From NCBI GenBank assembly GCA_030621255.1, contig JAUXHZ010000048.1, positions 1 to 7,484 of the forward strand: DNA of 7,484 nucleotides. The letters run 5' to 3'. This document shows positions 1 to 6,396 of the stretch, in pieces. The position numbers and the translations under genes are program-made. The notes under the pieces were generated by a model, which searched no databases, was not told where the DNA came from, and worked only from the letters and a program-made list of their open reading frames with translations. The number at the start of each line of letters is the position of its first letter. Position 1 is the first letter of the stretch. This DNA comes from Candidatus Latescibacterota bacterium. Lineage in GTDB: Bacteria; Krumholzibacteriota; Krumholzibacteriia; Krumholzibacteriales; WJIX01.

Positions 1-468
1 GATATGAGCTGGTTCCTCATTCATTCCCGTGGTATCCACTCCATCTTCCCAACCCATATTGAATCCTGCCGTAGATGGTACCGAAACCATTGCCGAATCT
101 ATAAACACAACAATCGAGATACTATCGGAGCCGCTGTTCCCATCATTGTCGGTAACTTCCAGTTTTATAATATGTGTGTCAATAGAAAGAAGAGTGTCAA
201 TATAGAATTCGCCGCTCCCGATATTACCGTCTTTGTCCGACGACCAGACAAGTTGGCTGTCTGGAAGGTTACCATCCTGAGGATCAATTCCTTTACCGAA
301 AAACATTACTTTTGCATCCTGGGAAAATCTTGCCCCTTCACTGGGATTACAAATTGTAGCAATTGGAAATTCATCAGATACCGGGGGGGGCGCTTTAATA
401 TCCTCCCCGCAACCCAACACCAAAAACAGGATAAAAACAGCCCCCGAAATTATAAAAAACCTTCTCAT
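1..468 (-). CDS. Lipoprotein with Ig/PKD-like domain and start of a SUMF1/FGE-type domain (3' end off window)
   Basis: This is the 5' part (156 codons, no stop) of a gene that leaves the window at position 1. The protein opens with a lipoprotein signal: R2-R3, a hydrophobic stretch to residue 19, and lipobox V17-L18-G19-C20, so the mature protein is probably an outer-membrane or periplasm-facing lipoprotein. A short linker with PPP (27-29) follows. Residues about 35-118 look like an Ig/PKD-type beta sandwich, with GIDPQDGNL, LVWSSDKDG, HIIKLEVTDNDG and a strand SISIVVFI. From residue about 127 the sequence MVSVP...FNMGWEDG...NEEPAH matches the opening of SUMF1/formylglycine-generating-enzyme domains (compare MV.IP.G.F.MG....D.E.P.H). 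That family includes true FGE, EgtB-like oxidases and non-catalytic lipoproteins such as GldK/GldJ. The copper-binding cysteines of true FGE would lie outside the window, so catalysis cannot be judged. The ATG at 468 has a strong SD six bases upstream. Domain order is well supported; function is not known. Confidence 0.85.
   Translation of the reverse strand, partial: MRRFFIISGAVFILFLVLGCGEDIKAPPPVSDEFPIATICNPSEGARFSQDAKVMFFGKGIDPQDGNLPDSQLVWSSDKDGNIGSGEFYIDTLLSIDTHIIKLEVTDNDGNSGSDSISIVVFIDSAMVSVPSTAGFNMGWEDGVDTTGMNEEPAHI
383..390. repeat. G8/C8 homopolymer tract inside the SUMF1-type lipoprotein gene
   Basis: Eight consecutive G on the plus strand (C on the coding strand) encode most of the PPP linker at residues 27-29, just after the lipid-attachment cysteine. 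As given, the tract keeps the frame open from the ATG through both domains. Confidence 0.8.
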
Positions 469-474
469 GATGTT

Positions 475-480
475 TCCTCC
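475..480 (-). promoter_or_regulatory. Ribosome binding site of the SUMF1-type lipoprotein
   Basis: GGAGGA on the minus strand ends six bases before the ATG at 468. It is the strongest SD in the window and fixes the start of a gene that has no stop inside the window. Confidence 0.8.
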
Positions 481-529
481 AGACTCCCTTGTTATTATCT
501 ATAATTCTCAACATTGGCAACTACATCAT

Positions 530-559
530 ATAATATATTAATTTCTATCTAAAATTCAA
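530..559 (-). promoter_or_regulatory. Candidate sigma-70-type promoter for the SUMF1-type lipoprotein
   Basis: On the minus strand TTGAAT (554-559) is followed after 18 bases by TATTAT (530-535), in AT-rich DNA about 60 bases upstream of the ATG at 468. A second possible pair lies closer to the gene: TTGCCA with GATAAT, spaced about 15 bases. AT-rich DNA gives such matches by chance. What supports a promoter here is the 220-nt gap from the previous gene, the longest in the window. Confidence 0.3.
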
Positions 560-610
560 GCAAGTTAGGGGATTAAACCTCATCATCCCTTCCCAGTGTA
601 TGGAAATTTT

Positions 611-640
611 ATAAAAAACCCACAAAACACCCCCCGGGTT
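611..640 (-). terminator. Weak candidate intrinsic terminator after the small lipoprotein gene
   Basis: About 50 nt beyond the stop at 689, the minus strand reads AACCC, a G-rich loop of 14 nt, then GGGTT followed by TTTTAT. The stem is only five base pairs and the loop is long, so the fold is marginal. The U-rich tail and the position between two probable transcription units are the reasons to list it. Confidence 0.3.
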
Positions 641-642
641 AC

Positions 643-687
643 AACACCTTTCCGCCGCATTCTTACTTAACAGGTTGAACACCTTTC
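643..687. repeat. Short direct repeat downstream of the small lipoprotein
   Basis: The 10-mer AACACCTTTC (plus strand) occurs at 643-652 and again at 678-687, 35 bases apart, just past the stop of the small lipoprotein gene. The copies also share a nearby GGTT. It may be chance or the remains of a small duplication; no function is proposed. Confidence 0.35.
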
Positions 688-688
688 T

Positions 689-907
689 CTATTCTGTCAG
701 TTTATTTATCCTTTTTGCCCTCACAGCGGCAGAATCTGAAACCTCAATAGCTTTTCCCACCGCTCGCGCACCCGGAAGTCTGGACTTCGCCAATACACTA
801 TCTCTCTGATGCGTGGTTAATTTCTTCTTTGCCGCCTTGTCAGAGCCGGCACCTGTACACCCTGACAACAGGAAAACAAACAATAGAATCAACTTAATAC
901 TTTTCAT
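689..907 (-). CDS. Small lipoprotein of unknown function (72 aa)
   Basis: A 72-residue protein with a clear lipoprotein signal: K2 and K5, a hydrophobic core from 6 to 14, and lipobox L14-S15-G16-C17. The mature part is only about 56 residues, hydrophilic and basic (KAAKKK at 25-30), with a probable helix over roughly 32-72 that contains RDSVLAKSRLPGARAVGKA and DSAAVRAKRI. The RLPGA...VGKA...DSA pattern resembles, from memory, small uncharacterised lipoproteins of environmental bacteria; I cannot name a family. The start has AGAGG four bases upstream of the ATG. It lies 53 nt after the transporter stop, so it may be the last gene of the pyr-containing transcription unit, with the candidate terminator beyond it. 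A real gene is favoured over chance by the SD, the lipobox and the position. No function can be assigned. Confidence 0.75.
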   Translation of the reverse strand: MKSIKLILLFVFLLSGCTGAGSDKAAKKKLTTHQRDSVLAKSRLPGARAVGKAIEVSDSAAVRAKRINKLTE

Positions 908-960
908 ACAACCTCTGTTCGATTACAACCACGGAAATCTGCATTCCAGCTTTTAATAAT

Positions 961-2244
961 TTACCGATATACAAAATAGAGCGCAATGTACGCCGCAAAT
1001 GTGGAAACAAGCGTGAATGGTACACCTATCTTTATAAAAGTGACGAAAGAAACAGGATTTCCTTCTCTCTTGAGTATACCGACAGCGGCCAGATTCGCAG
1101 TAGCTCCTATCGGAGTAATATTTCCCCCCATACAAGAACCTATCAGGATACCCAGAACCAGAAGCTCAGGATGAACCCCGAGAGTACCGGCCAATCCCTG
1201 GACAACCGGCAGCGCTGCAGTAATATATGGTACATTATCGATAAAAGCGGATACAATAACCGATACCCATACTATAACCGTGAGAACAACAAACGGGCTA
1301 GCTCCTTCAAGCACACCAAGGTGATTTACAAGAACAGCTATTACTCCTCTTTTTTCAAGCATATAAACAAGAACAAAAACCGCGCCAAGGAAACCCACTG
1401 TTTCCCAGTCAAATGGGAGAGATATGGTCAATCCTTTATGAAGTTTCCTCATTCTAACGTATATGACTGATATTATTCCCATCACTATACATGATACGCC
1501 ACCAAACCACACAAAATCCGGATCCACAATATTAGCAAATGAAAGGAAAATAACCGCAAGCGCCAGAAACAATACAGGAACCCAACTTTTAACCGGCGTT
1601 ACAGGAATCAACTCCTGTTTCCTCTTCTCCTTCCGGAAATAATAGTAAAGTACGACAAAACCGGCAACAGCGCCCAACTGAACGAACCAGAATATCCCGA
1701 TCTTTGCGGTCATATATGACGACATTGCGCCATTGTAGATAAAGAAATCCAGAAAATCCATTTGAGTTCTCGCCGCCAGAATCATACTCGGAGTATCACC
1801 GATAAGTATCGCCATACCTTGCAGATTCGACGATATAGCGAGACCTATTATAACCGGTACCGGGGTAACCCCCGCTTTTTTCGTTATATGGAGAGCTATA
1901 GGCGCCACCATCAAAACAGTCACAACATTGTCCATGAATATCGAGAAAATAGAGGCGAAAACAACTATTAACATCAAAGAAATACCCAGATTCGGCGACC
2001 AGTTGATAACATGATCTGATAAAGCCTCGGGAAGCCTGGAACAAACAAAGGCATCAGCTAAAAGGAGTGAACCGGCAAATATACCTATAACATTCCAATT
2101 AATCCCATTAGCTATCTCTGTAAACTCAAGAACCCCGAAGACAAGCGCTACGACGATGCCTGCCCAGGCTATAAGCCAGCGGTAATGCTTCGTGATAACA
2201 AGTGCCGCGTAAACCAGTATAAATATAATCGATGCTTTCCACAT
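961..2244 (-). CDS. ArsB/NhaD-type (ion transporter superfamily) membrane permease
   Basis: A 427-residue polytopic inner-membrane protein with about 11-12 hydrophobic segments. It shows the internal duplication of the ion transporter (IT/ArsB-NhaD/DASS) superfamily. In the first half MDNVVTVLM (104-112) precedes SSNLQGMAILIGDTPSMI (138-155). In the second half IDNVPYITAALPV (335-347) precedes GSCMGGNITPIGATAN (369-384). The paired D-N-V helices and the SSN/TAN hairpin tips are where characterised relatives bind cation and substrate. INWNVI (48-53) and FDWETVGF (278-285) are also typical of the family. Closest in feel are P-protein/NhaD-like members. Substrate (Na+/H+ exchange, arsenite, or an organic anion) cannot be told from sequence. 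Its ATG lies nine bases after the pyrF stop; AAGGA sits 13 bases upstream, inside the end of pyrF, and a weaker GAAGA lies closer, so translation is probably coupled to pyrF. Membership is sure, substrate is not. Confidence 0.9.
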   Translation of the reverse strand: MWKASIIFILVYAALVITKHYRWLIAWAGIVVALVFGVLEFTEIANGINWNVIGIFAGSLLLADAFVCSRLPEALSDHVINWSPNLGISLMLIVVFASIFSIFMDNVVTVLMVAPIALHITKKAGVTPVPVIIGLAISSNLQGMAILIGDTPSMILAARTQMDFLDFFIYNGAMSSYMTAKIGIFWFVQLGAVAGFVVLYYYFRKEKRKQELIPVTPVKSWVPVLFLALAVIFLSFANIVDPDFVWFGGVSCIVMGIISVIYVRMRKLHKGLTISLPFDWETVGFLGAVFVLVYMLEKRGVIAVLVNHLGVLEGASPFVVLTVIVWVSVIVSAFIDNVPYITAALPVVQGLAGTLGVHPELLVLGILIGSCMGGNITPIGATANLAAVGILKREGNPVSFVTFIKIGVPFTLVSTFAAYIALYFVYR

Positions 2245-2253
2245 GATTATTCT

Positions 2254-2979
2254 TCATTCCTTCAGTTCCCGCAGAATACCGTCTACTGCAAGCGCCGGAG
2301 AAGAAGCCCTGTAAACAGGGCGTCCTATGACTAGGAAATTAGAACCGGCTTTCGCGGCTGACTTTGGAGTCGCTACACGTTTCTGATCATCTGTACTATA
2401 TCCGGAAGGCCTTATCCCGGGAGTTACGATAACAAAATCTTTGCCAAATTCCTTTCTTATCCTCTCTGTCTCCAACGCCGATGAGACTATTCCATCAAGT
2501 CCGGCTTCTTTGGCTTTTGCCGCAAGTTTCAGGACAATATCTGATATTTCATCCTGCGCCGTAGATATTATCTCCAGATCCTCCCTTGATATACTGGTCA
2601 AAACTGTTACGCCGACCAGAAGAGGCCGTTTCGCGCTGAACTTATCGAATTTCTTTTCGACCTCCCGAACCGCAGCCTTCATCATTTCAACCCCCCCTGT
2701 AGTATGGAGAGTCATCATTCGTACTCCGTGGCTACATGCCGCTCTAACCGAACCAGCTACAGTAGCCGGAATATCATGAAACTTAAGATCGAGAAATACC
2801 GAACAACCCAAACTGTTTATTTTTTCTATAAGCGCTGGACCTTCAGCCGTAAAAAGTCTGCTTCCAATCTTAAAATAGTCGACCTTTCCCTTAAGTTCCC
2901 TCACAAGCTTCAGCGCTTCATTCCCCTCTTCAACATCCAGAGCCACTATAACTTCCGGTATATTCCATTTTCCGCTCAT
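2254..2979 (-). CDS. pyrF: Orotidine 5'-phosphate decarboxylase
   Basis: Cytoplasmic (beta/alpha)8 enzyme that decarboxylates OMP to UMP, the last step of de novo UMP synthesis. With the start chosen here it has 241 residues, normal for the short bacterial type. Family residues are visible: D15 in IVALDV, K37 in YFKIGS, and the catalytic set D64-x-K66-x-x-D69 within LDLKFHDIP. Further on are TLHTTGG, VGVTVLTS, the phosphate-binding VTPGIRP, and IGRPVYRA near the C terminus. An in-frame TTG at 2997 would add six residues, but GGAAGGA ends six bases before the ATG at 2979, so the ATG is preferred. It follows pyrD by 30 nt and precedes the transporter by 9 nt, in one operon. Nothing in the sequence suggests loss of activity. 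Confidence 0.97.
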   Translation of the reverse strand: MSGKWNIPEVIVALDVEEGNEALKLVRELKGKVDYFKIGSRLFTAEGPALIEKINSLGCSVFLDLKFHDIPATVAGSVRAACSHGVRMMTLHTTGGVEMMKAAVREVEKKFDKFSAKRPLLVGVTVLTSISREDLEIISTAQDEISDIVLKLAAKAKEAGLDGIVSSALETERIRKEFGKDFVIVTPGIRPSGYSTDDQKRVATPKSAAKAGSNFLVIGRPVYRASSPALAVDGILRELKE

Positions 2980-2985
2980 AGCCAA

Positions 2986-2992
2986 TCCTTCC
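2986..2992 (-). promoter_or_regulatory. Ribosome binding site that decides the pyrF start
   Basis: GGAAGGA on the minus strand lies six bases before the ATG at 2979. It falls inside the extension that a TTG start at 2997 would translate, which argues for the ATG. Confidence 0.75.
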
Positions 2993-3009
2993 GGCAATTC
3001 AACCCTGAA

Positions 3010-3867
3010 TCAAACCTCAAGTGAATCCACAATCCTCTCCGGCAACCCCGGATCATAAAATATAGCGGTTCCTATCTGAACGGCGGCCGCGCCTGCCGCG
3101 AAAAATTTTGCGGAATCCTCTACCGAAGATATTCCCCCAACACCAATCACCGGAATTCGCACAACCTGTGCTATCTCCCAGACCGCTCTCAGTGCTACAG
3201 GCATAATTGCGGGCCCGGAAAGCCCGGCTACGACTCTATCAAAAACGGGGCCGCCGGATTTTAGATTAATATCCATTCCAAGAAGTGTGTTAATAGCGGT
3301 TATCCCGTCTGCGCCAGCCCTTTCAGAAACAACAGCAAGAGAGGAAATGTTCTCCACATTTGGTGTCAATTTTGCCAAAACGGTTATATTCCCAAGAATA
3401 AGTTTCGCTTTTGTAATATACCATCTGAGTAGTTCCGGATCGGTTCCAACCGCCATCCCTCCCTCTTCAACATTCGGGCACGAGAGATTCAGTTCGACCG
3501 CCTCCACTTTTTTCTGTTTCGAAGTAATTTCAAGAAGGCTGATATATTCTTCCTTACCCTCACAAGCGAGACTTACTACAGGTTTGGCTCCGGCATTTAA
3601 AAGCTCCGGGAACTTTTCTTCAAAAAAACACCGCGCTCCCACATTTTCAAGCCCCACACTGTTAAGAAGCCCAGCTTCAGTCTCCTGGAGCCTCGTCCCC
3701 GAATTCCCTTCCTTCGGCATTAAAGAAATTGTTTTCGTAACAACCGCCCCTAGTTTCTCAAGATTGATAAGGTCTCTGTACTCAATCCCATAACCCGCCG
3801 GTCCGGAGGCTAGAAAAACAGGGTTTTTAAAAATTGTATTGCCGATATAAAAATTCTTGTTTTTCAT
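3010..3867 (-). CDS. pyrD: Dihydroorotate dehydrogenase, class 1B catalytic subunit
   Basis: FMN-containing catalytic subunit that oxidises dihydroorotate to orotate. It is cytoplasmic and passes electrons to PyrK and on to NAD+. The class is shown by C130 as catalytic base in ELNLSCPN (125-132); class 2 enzymes use serine. Other visible elements are SGPAGYG (21-27), K45 in VTKTIS, AKLTPN (165-170), AINT with N193, GLSGPAIMPVALR (215-227), the FMN-phosphate loop GVGGISS (242-248) and VQIGTAIF near the end. At 285 residues it is slightly shorter than many homologues (about 300-310), with a short C-terminal tail but no lost motif. pyrK ends 22 nt upstream, as expected for a heterotetramer partner. 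The SD before the ATG at 3867 is poor (no purine block better than AAAAG or TAAGA), so it may rely on reinitiation after pyrK. Confidence 0.96.
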   Translation of the reverse strand: MKNKNFYIGNTIFKNPVFLASGPAGYGIEYRDLINLEKLGAVVTKTISLMPKEGNSGTRLQETEAGLLNSVGLENVGARCFFEEKFPELLNAGAKPVVSLACEGKEEYISLLEITSKQKKVEAVELNLSCPNVEEGGMAVGTDPELLRWYITKAKLILGNITVLAKLTPNVENISSLAVVSERAGADGITAINTLLGMDINLKSGGPVFDRVVAGLSGPAIMPVALRAVWEIAQVVRIPVIGVGGISSVEDSAKFFAAGAAAVQIGTAIFYDPGLPERIVDSLEV

Positions 3868-3889
3868 ATCTTATTTAACACTTTTCATT

Positions 3890-4705
3890 CTATTTTCCCC
3901 ATCGTTTCCAATCAATATCCTCAGCCCTGAAAACCGTACCGTCTCCGCAGACTGACCTGTACTCTATACCATTCTTAGACTTCAAAGGAACAACACACCC
4001 TCTGCAGGCACCGACACCGCAGGCCATAACAGCTTCAAGTGAAGTGTGATGATCGATAAAAGAGGCGGCGTTACTGTCCAGAAGAGCCTTTACCATGCCC
4101 ACTGGGCCGCATGAAAACAGCTGCCCCTCCGGCAGAACACCCCTTTCAGATAAATCTTGAAACATCTCAACTACATTTCCGTTGAAACCTTTGGAACCAT
4201 CAATCGTCGCTATGTGAACCTCCGTAAAATCCCTCATGCAAAGATCCGCCAGAATTTCATTACTGCTCGCGGCTCCATACAAAAGGTGCAGCTCGCCGGG
4301 CTTCTTTTCTTTTGTCCATTTTCTTGCCGCAAAGACAAGAGGAGCAAGGCCGGTTCCCCCGGCTATAAAAACCGCGTTAAGATCATCCTTAAGTTCAAAA
4401 CAGCTGCCCCCGAGAGGGCCTATAATTTCAATTAGATCTCCTTTTTTTCTGGAAGCAAGAAGGGCGGAACCCTTTCCAACAACCCTTACAAGCAGAACAA
4501 TGGAGTCCTTTGTAATATCCATTATACTGTACGGACGCCTTAAAAGAGGAGATATCCCTTCGCCGATCTTTATCGAAACAAACTGTCCGGGCATGGCATC
4601 TATAAATCGATCGGGTTTCGACAAGGTGAGAAGAAAACTCGAAGGGGAAACCTTTTCAGATAAGAGAAGCTCTGTCTCATAAGAACCCATCGTTAAATCA
4701 GTCAA
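3890..4705 (-). CDS. pyrK: Dihydroorotate dehydrogenase B electron transfer subunit
   Basis: Iron-sulphur flavoprotein subunit of class 1B dihydroorotate dehydrogenase, moving electrons from PyrD's FMN through a [2Fe-2S] cluster and FAD to NAD+. The ferredoxin-reductase-like FAD domain spans about 7-105 with RRPYSI (56-61) and GPLGG (96-100). The NAD-binding domain follows with GGTGLAP (116-122) and SCGPVGM (198-204). The cluster domain has C229, C234, C237 and C253 in CGVGACRGC and SVCGDG, the spacing known for PyrK. Its 271 residues are normal. The start is TTG at 4705: GAGGGAG lies about six bases upstream, whereas the internal ATG at 4690 would be more than 20 bases from that SD. It stands 91 nt after the TPR lipoprotein gene and 22 nt before pyrD. 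All cofactor ligands are present, so it should be functional. Confidence 0.96.
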   Translation of the reverse strand: MTDLTMGSYETELLLSEKVSPSSFLLTLSKPDRFIDAMPGQFVSIKIGEGISPLLRRPYSIMDITKDSIVLLVRVVGKGSALLASRKKGDLIEIIGPLGGSCFELKDDLNAVFIAGGTGLAPLVFAARKWTKEKKPGELHLLYGAASSNEILADLCMRDFTEVHIATIDGSKGFNGNVVEMFQDLSERGVLPEGQLFSCGPVGMVKALLDSNAASFIDHHTSLEAVMACGVGACRGCVVPLKSKNGIEYRSVCGDGTVFRAEDIDWKRWGK

Positions 4706-4710
4706 TCTTT

Positions 4711-4718
4711 TCTCCCTC
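4711..4718 (-). promoter_or_regulatory. Ribosome binding site supporting a TTG start for pyrK
   Basis: GAGGGAGA on the minus strand is correctly spaced for the TTG at 4705 and badly spaced for the ATG at 4690. A rare start codon may lower PyrK output relative to its partner PyrD; that consequence is inferred. Confidence 0.7.
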
Positions 4719-4796
4719 TAAAAAAGTTTCATCTTTACATTGTTACCGCCGTGAACACATAACACTTCTTCATCAACGGTACAAACCTGCATCCTG

Positions 4797-6329
4797 CTAG
4801 TCCAGCGGCAACGACACCGAATCGGCTTCAGCGCTTAAACTGTCACTGATATTCCCACTGCCGGAAATTTCAGAAAACTCCAAAGCCTCGGCTGCTTCAC
4901 TGGTGTCAGGCGGCAACGCACGCATAGAATCTACATATACCTGAAGGCTTTCTTTCAATTCTTCATTACCAAGATGCCCAATCCGTTCGATTGCACCCAA
5001 GGCCTGAACAGACCTGGGGAATCGTCTGACGACTTCCCTGTAAGCCGTCAGCGCTTTATTTTCTTCCTTTAGTTTTTCCTGATAGATCCAGCCAATCGCA
5101 TAGGCGGCCTTGGAACTGGCTTCCATATCGGGAAAACTGTCCAGAACGGCATAATAATCCCTCAGAGCTTCTTCTGTCCTTCCGAATTGGGTTAATTGCA
5201 GTTCCGCGGAATAGAATTTTCTTTTAGCCTTTTGCTTTTCTGTTTCTTCACCCTCTTTTACATTATCAAGTTCCAGTAACCGTGCTATACTGTTCGATTT
5301 TTTTAAAGCTTCTGTCGCGTATTCCGATCCCGGGGCTTCTTTCCCTACTCTGGCAAAATACTCCTTAGCCTTTTCAAGCGAATCCAGCCTTCCATGATAT
5401 ATCATACCGACGCGATAGCAAGCCTCCGCTGAAAACAATGATTTAGGGAATTTGCCAATAATATCCTCATAAAATTCTGTGGCCTGTTCGAGAGAGTCCA
5501 TACATACATATCCGGCTGCTTTGCCCAGAAGTATGGGCGCTTTTTCAATCCGCTTGGTTACATCTTCCTGAAGTCCGTCAAATAATCCGATCGCCTCACG
5601 GCATCTACCGAGTTTTGTATAACATACTCCCAGCGGCAGTGACACATTGTAACGTATTTCCCAAGAAATACCTTTACGTAATATCCTATTATAAAAACCG
5701 GCGGCCTCTTCCCATTGCTCAAATAAATAATGCAAATCCGCACACTTCCGCATCGCTTCAGCTATAATTTCATCGTCATCCGACTCCTGAATCACACTTG
5801 AATAAAACCCGAGAGCTTCTTCCCGCTGATCGAGTTTCAGGTTAATTTCTCCGGCGAGCAACATTACCCGGAAACGCATTTTATGTTCCGGGTATTTCTT
5901 TATGAAACGAGCCGTATATGTTAATCCTTTATTATAATCCTCCGTCACAAAATACACTTTTCCCAACCAGAAAAGTGACAACGGAGCATAATCCCCCTTG
6001 CCCCAATTATCGATAATCTCCTCAAATTTTTTTGCCGCCTTGTTATATTTCCCCTGCCTGAAGAGCGCCTTTCCTAGAAGAAAAACAGCGTCATCAGCCC
6101 ACCGGCTGTCCGGGTGATTCTGTAAAATCATGGAACACTTAACTACAACACGCTGATATTCATCTTCGTTACCGGTTACCGATTTGCTTCGCTTCCGTTT
6201 TTCCTCAGCATCACTATAAATGCGGCGAGCATTGTAAAATGTGTTAAAATAGACACAAGATGATAAAACACACAGTGACACTCCCGCTATAATAACCAGC
6301 AAAGCAAACCGTCTCTTCTTTTCTCTCAC
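4797..6329 (-). CDS. TPR-repeat lipoprotein inside the pyrimidine gene cluster
   Basis: A 510-residue lipoprotein of helical repeats. With GTG at 6329 as start, residues 1-7 are basic (MREKKRR), 8-21 are hydrophobic and the lipobox is L22-S23-S24-C25. Just after it is YFNTFYNARRIY (27-38), an opening I associate with outer-membrane TPR lipoproteins of FCB-like bacteria. From about residue 75 to 440 there are some eight to ten TPR-like helix pairs, for example ADDAVFLLGKALFRQGKYNK, PLSLFWLGKVYFVTEDYNKG, AEACYRVGMIYHGRLDSLEK and AAYAIGWIYQEKL, each followed by a helix ending in a FP or YP turn. The tail (about 473-510) is acidic and serine-rich and probably disordered. BamD- and YbgF-like proteins use such repeats as binding scaffolds in the envelope; partner and role here are unknown. 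An ATG at 6365 would put 12 residues before the basic region and has no SD. The gene lies 67 nt after pyrC and 91 nt before pyrK, where other operons carry carAB. Confidence 0.9.
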   Translation of the reverse strand: MREKKRRFALLVIIAGVSLCVLSSCVYFNTFYNARRIYSDAEEKRKRSKSVTGNEDEYQRVVVKCSMILQNHPDSRWADDAVFLLGKALFRQGKYNKAAKKFEEIIDNWGKGDYAPLSLFWLGKVYFVTEDYNKGLTYTARFIKKYPEHKMRFRVMLLAGEINLKLDQREEALGFYSSVIQESDDDEIIAEAMRKCADLHYLFEQWEEAAGFYNRILRKGISWEIRYNVSLPLGVCYTKLGRCREAIGLFDGLQEDVTKRIEKAPILLGKAAGYVCMDSLEQATEFYEDIIGKFPKSLFSAEACYRVGMIYHGRLDSLEKAKEYFARVGKEAPGSEYATEALKKSNSIARLLELDNVKEGEETEKQKAKRKFYSAELQLTQFGRTEEALRDYYAVLDSFPDMEASSKAAYAIGWIYQEKLKEENKALTAYREVVRRFPRSVQALGAIERIGHLGNEELKESLQVYVDSMRALPPDTSEAAEALEFSEISGSGNISDSLSAEADSVSLPLD

Positions 6330-6334
6330 CACAA

Positions 6335-6342
6335 CCTCTCCC
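6335..6342 (-). promoter_or_regulatory. Ribosome binding site that decides the TPR lipoprotein start
   Basis: GGGAGAGG on the minus strand ends five bases before the GTG at 6329. With that start the signal peptide has normal lipoprotein form (short basic head, hydrophobic core, lipobox), so GTG is preferred over the ATG at 6365. Confidence 0.7.
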
Positions 6343-6363
6343 GATAAAAATAAAACACTTCCC

Positions 6364-6369
6364 ATTATA
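6364..6369 (-). promoter_or_regulatory. Candidate -10 element of an internal promoter after pyrC
   Basis: The minus strand carries a perfect TATAAT in the 67-nt gap between pyrC and the TPR lipoprotein, placed so that transcription would begin about 25-30 nt before the GTG. No good -35 box is seen at 16-18 bases upstream. A TTGATA at the pyrC stop is 25 bases away, too far. It may let the TPR gene and pyrKDF be expressed apart from pyrC. Confidence 0.3.
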
Positions 6370-6396
6370 ACTGTTGGTGTAAATAAAGTGATTTTA

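Noticed and set aside
4..504. Plus-strand open frame of 166 codons at the left edge
   Set aside because: It is antisense to the lipoprotein on the minus strand, which has a strong SD, lipobox and two recognisable domains. The plus-strand product shows no domain or signal.
2691..2697. Seven-C run (plus strand) in pyrF as a slippage switch
   Set aside because: It encodes the conserved glycine-rich TTGG segment of a housekeeping enzyme and is shorter; no reason to suspect switching.
2980..2997. TTG at 2997 as the pyrF start
   Set aside because: It adds six residues outside the usual family start and places the best SD inside the coding region; the ATG at 2979 is correctly spaced from that SD.
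3287..3793. Plus-strand open frame of 168 codons
   Set aside because: It lies wholly antisense to pyrD, which has all family motifs; the plus-strand translation is low-complexity and unrecognisable.
4236..4682. Plus-strand open frame of 148 codons
   Set aside because: It is antisense to pyrK, whose FAD, NAD and cluster motifs are intact; no SD or domain supports it.
4706..4796. PyrR-type attenuator or riboswitch before pyrK
   Set aside because: I found no PyrR-binding consensus and no stable hairpin followed by a U-run; the best pairing is TACCG with CGGTA, five base pairs across a loop of nearly 30 nt.
6330..6365. ATG at 6365 as the TPR lipoprotein start
   Set aside because: There is no SD before it, it overlaps a perfect TATAAT, and it puts extra residues before an otherwise normal lipoprotein signal.
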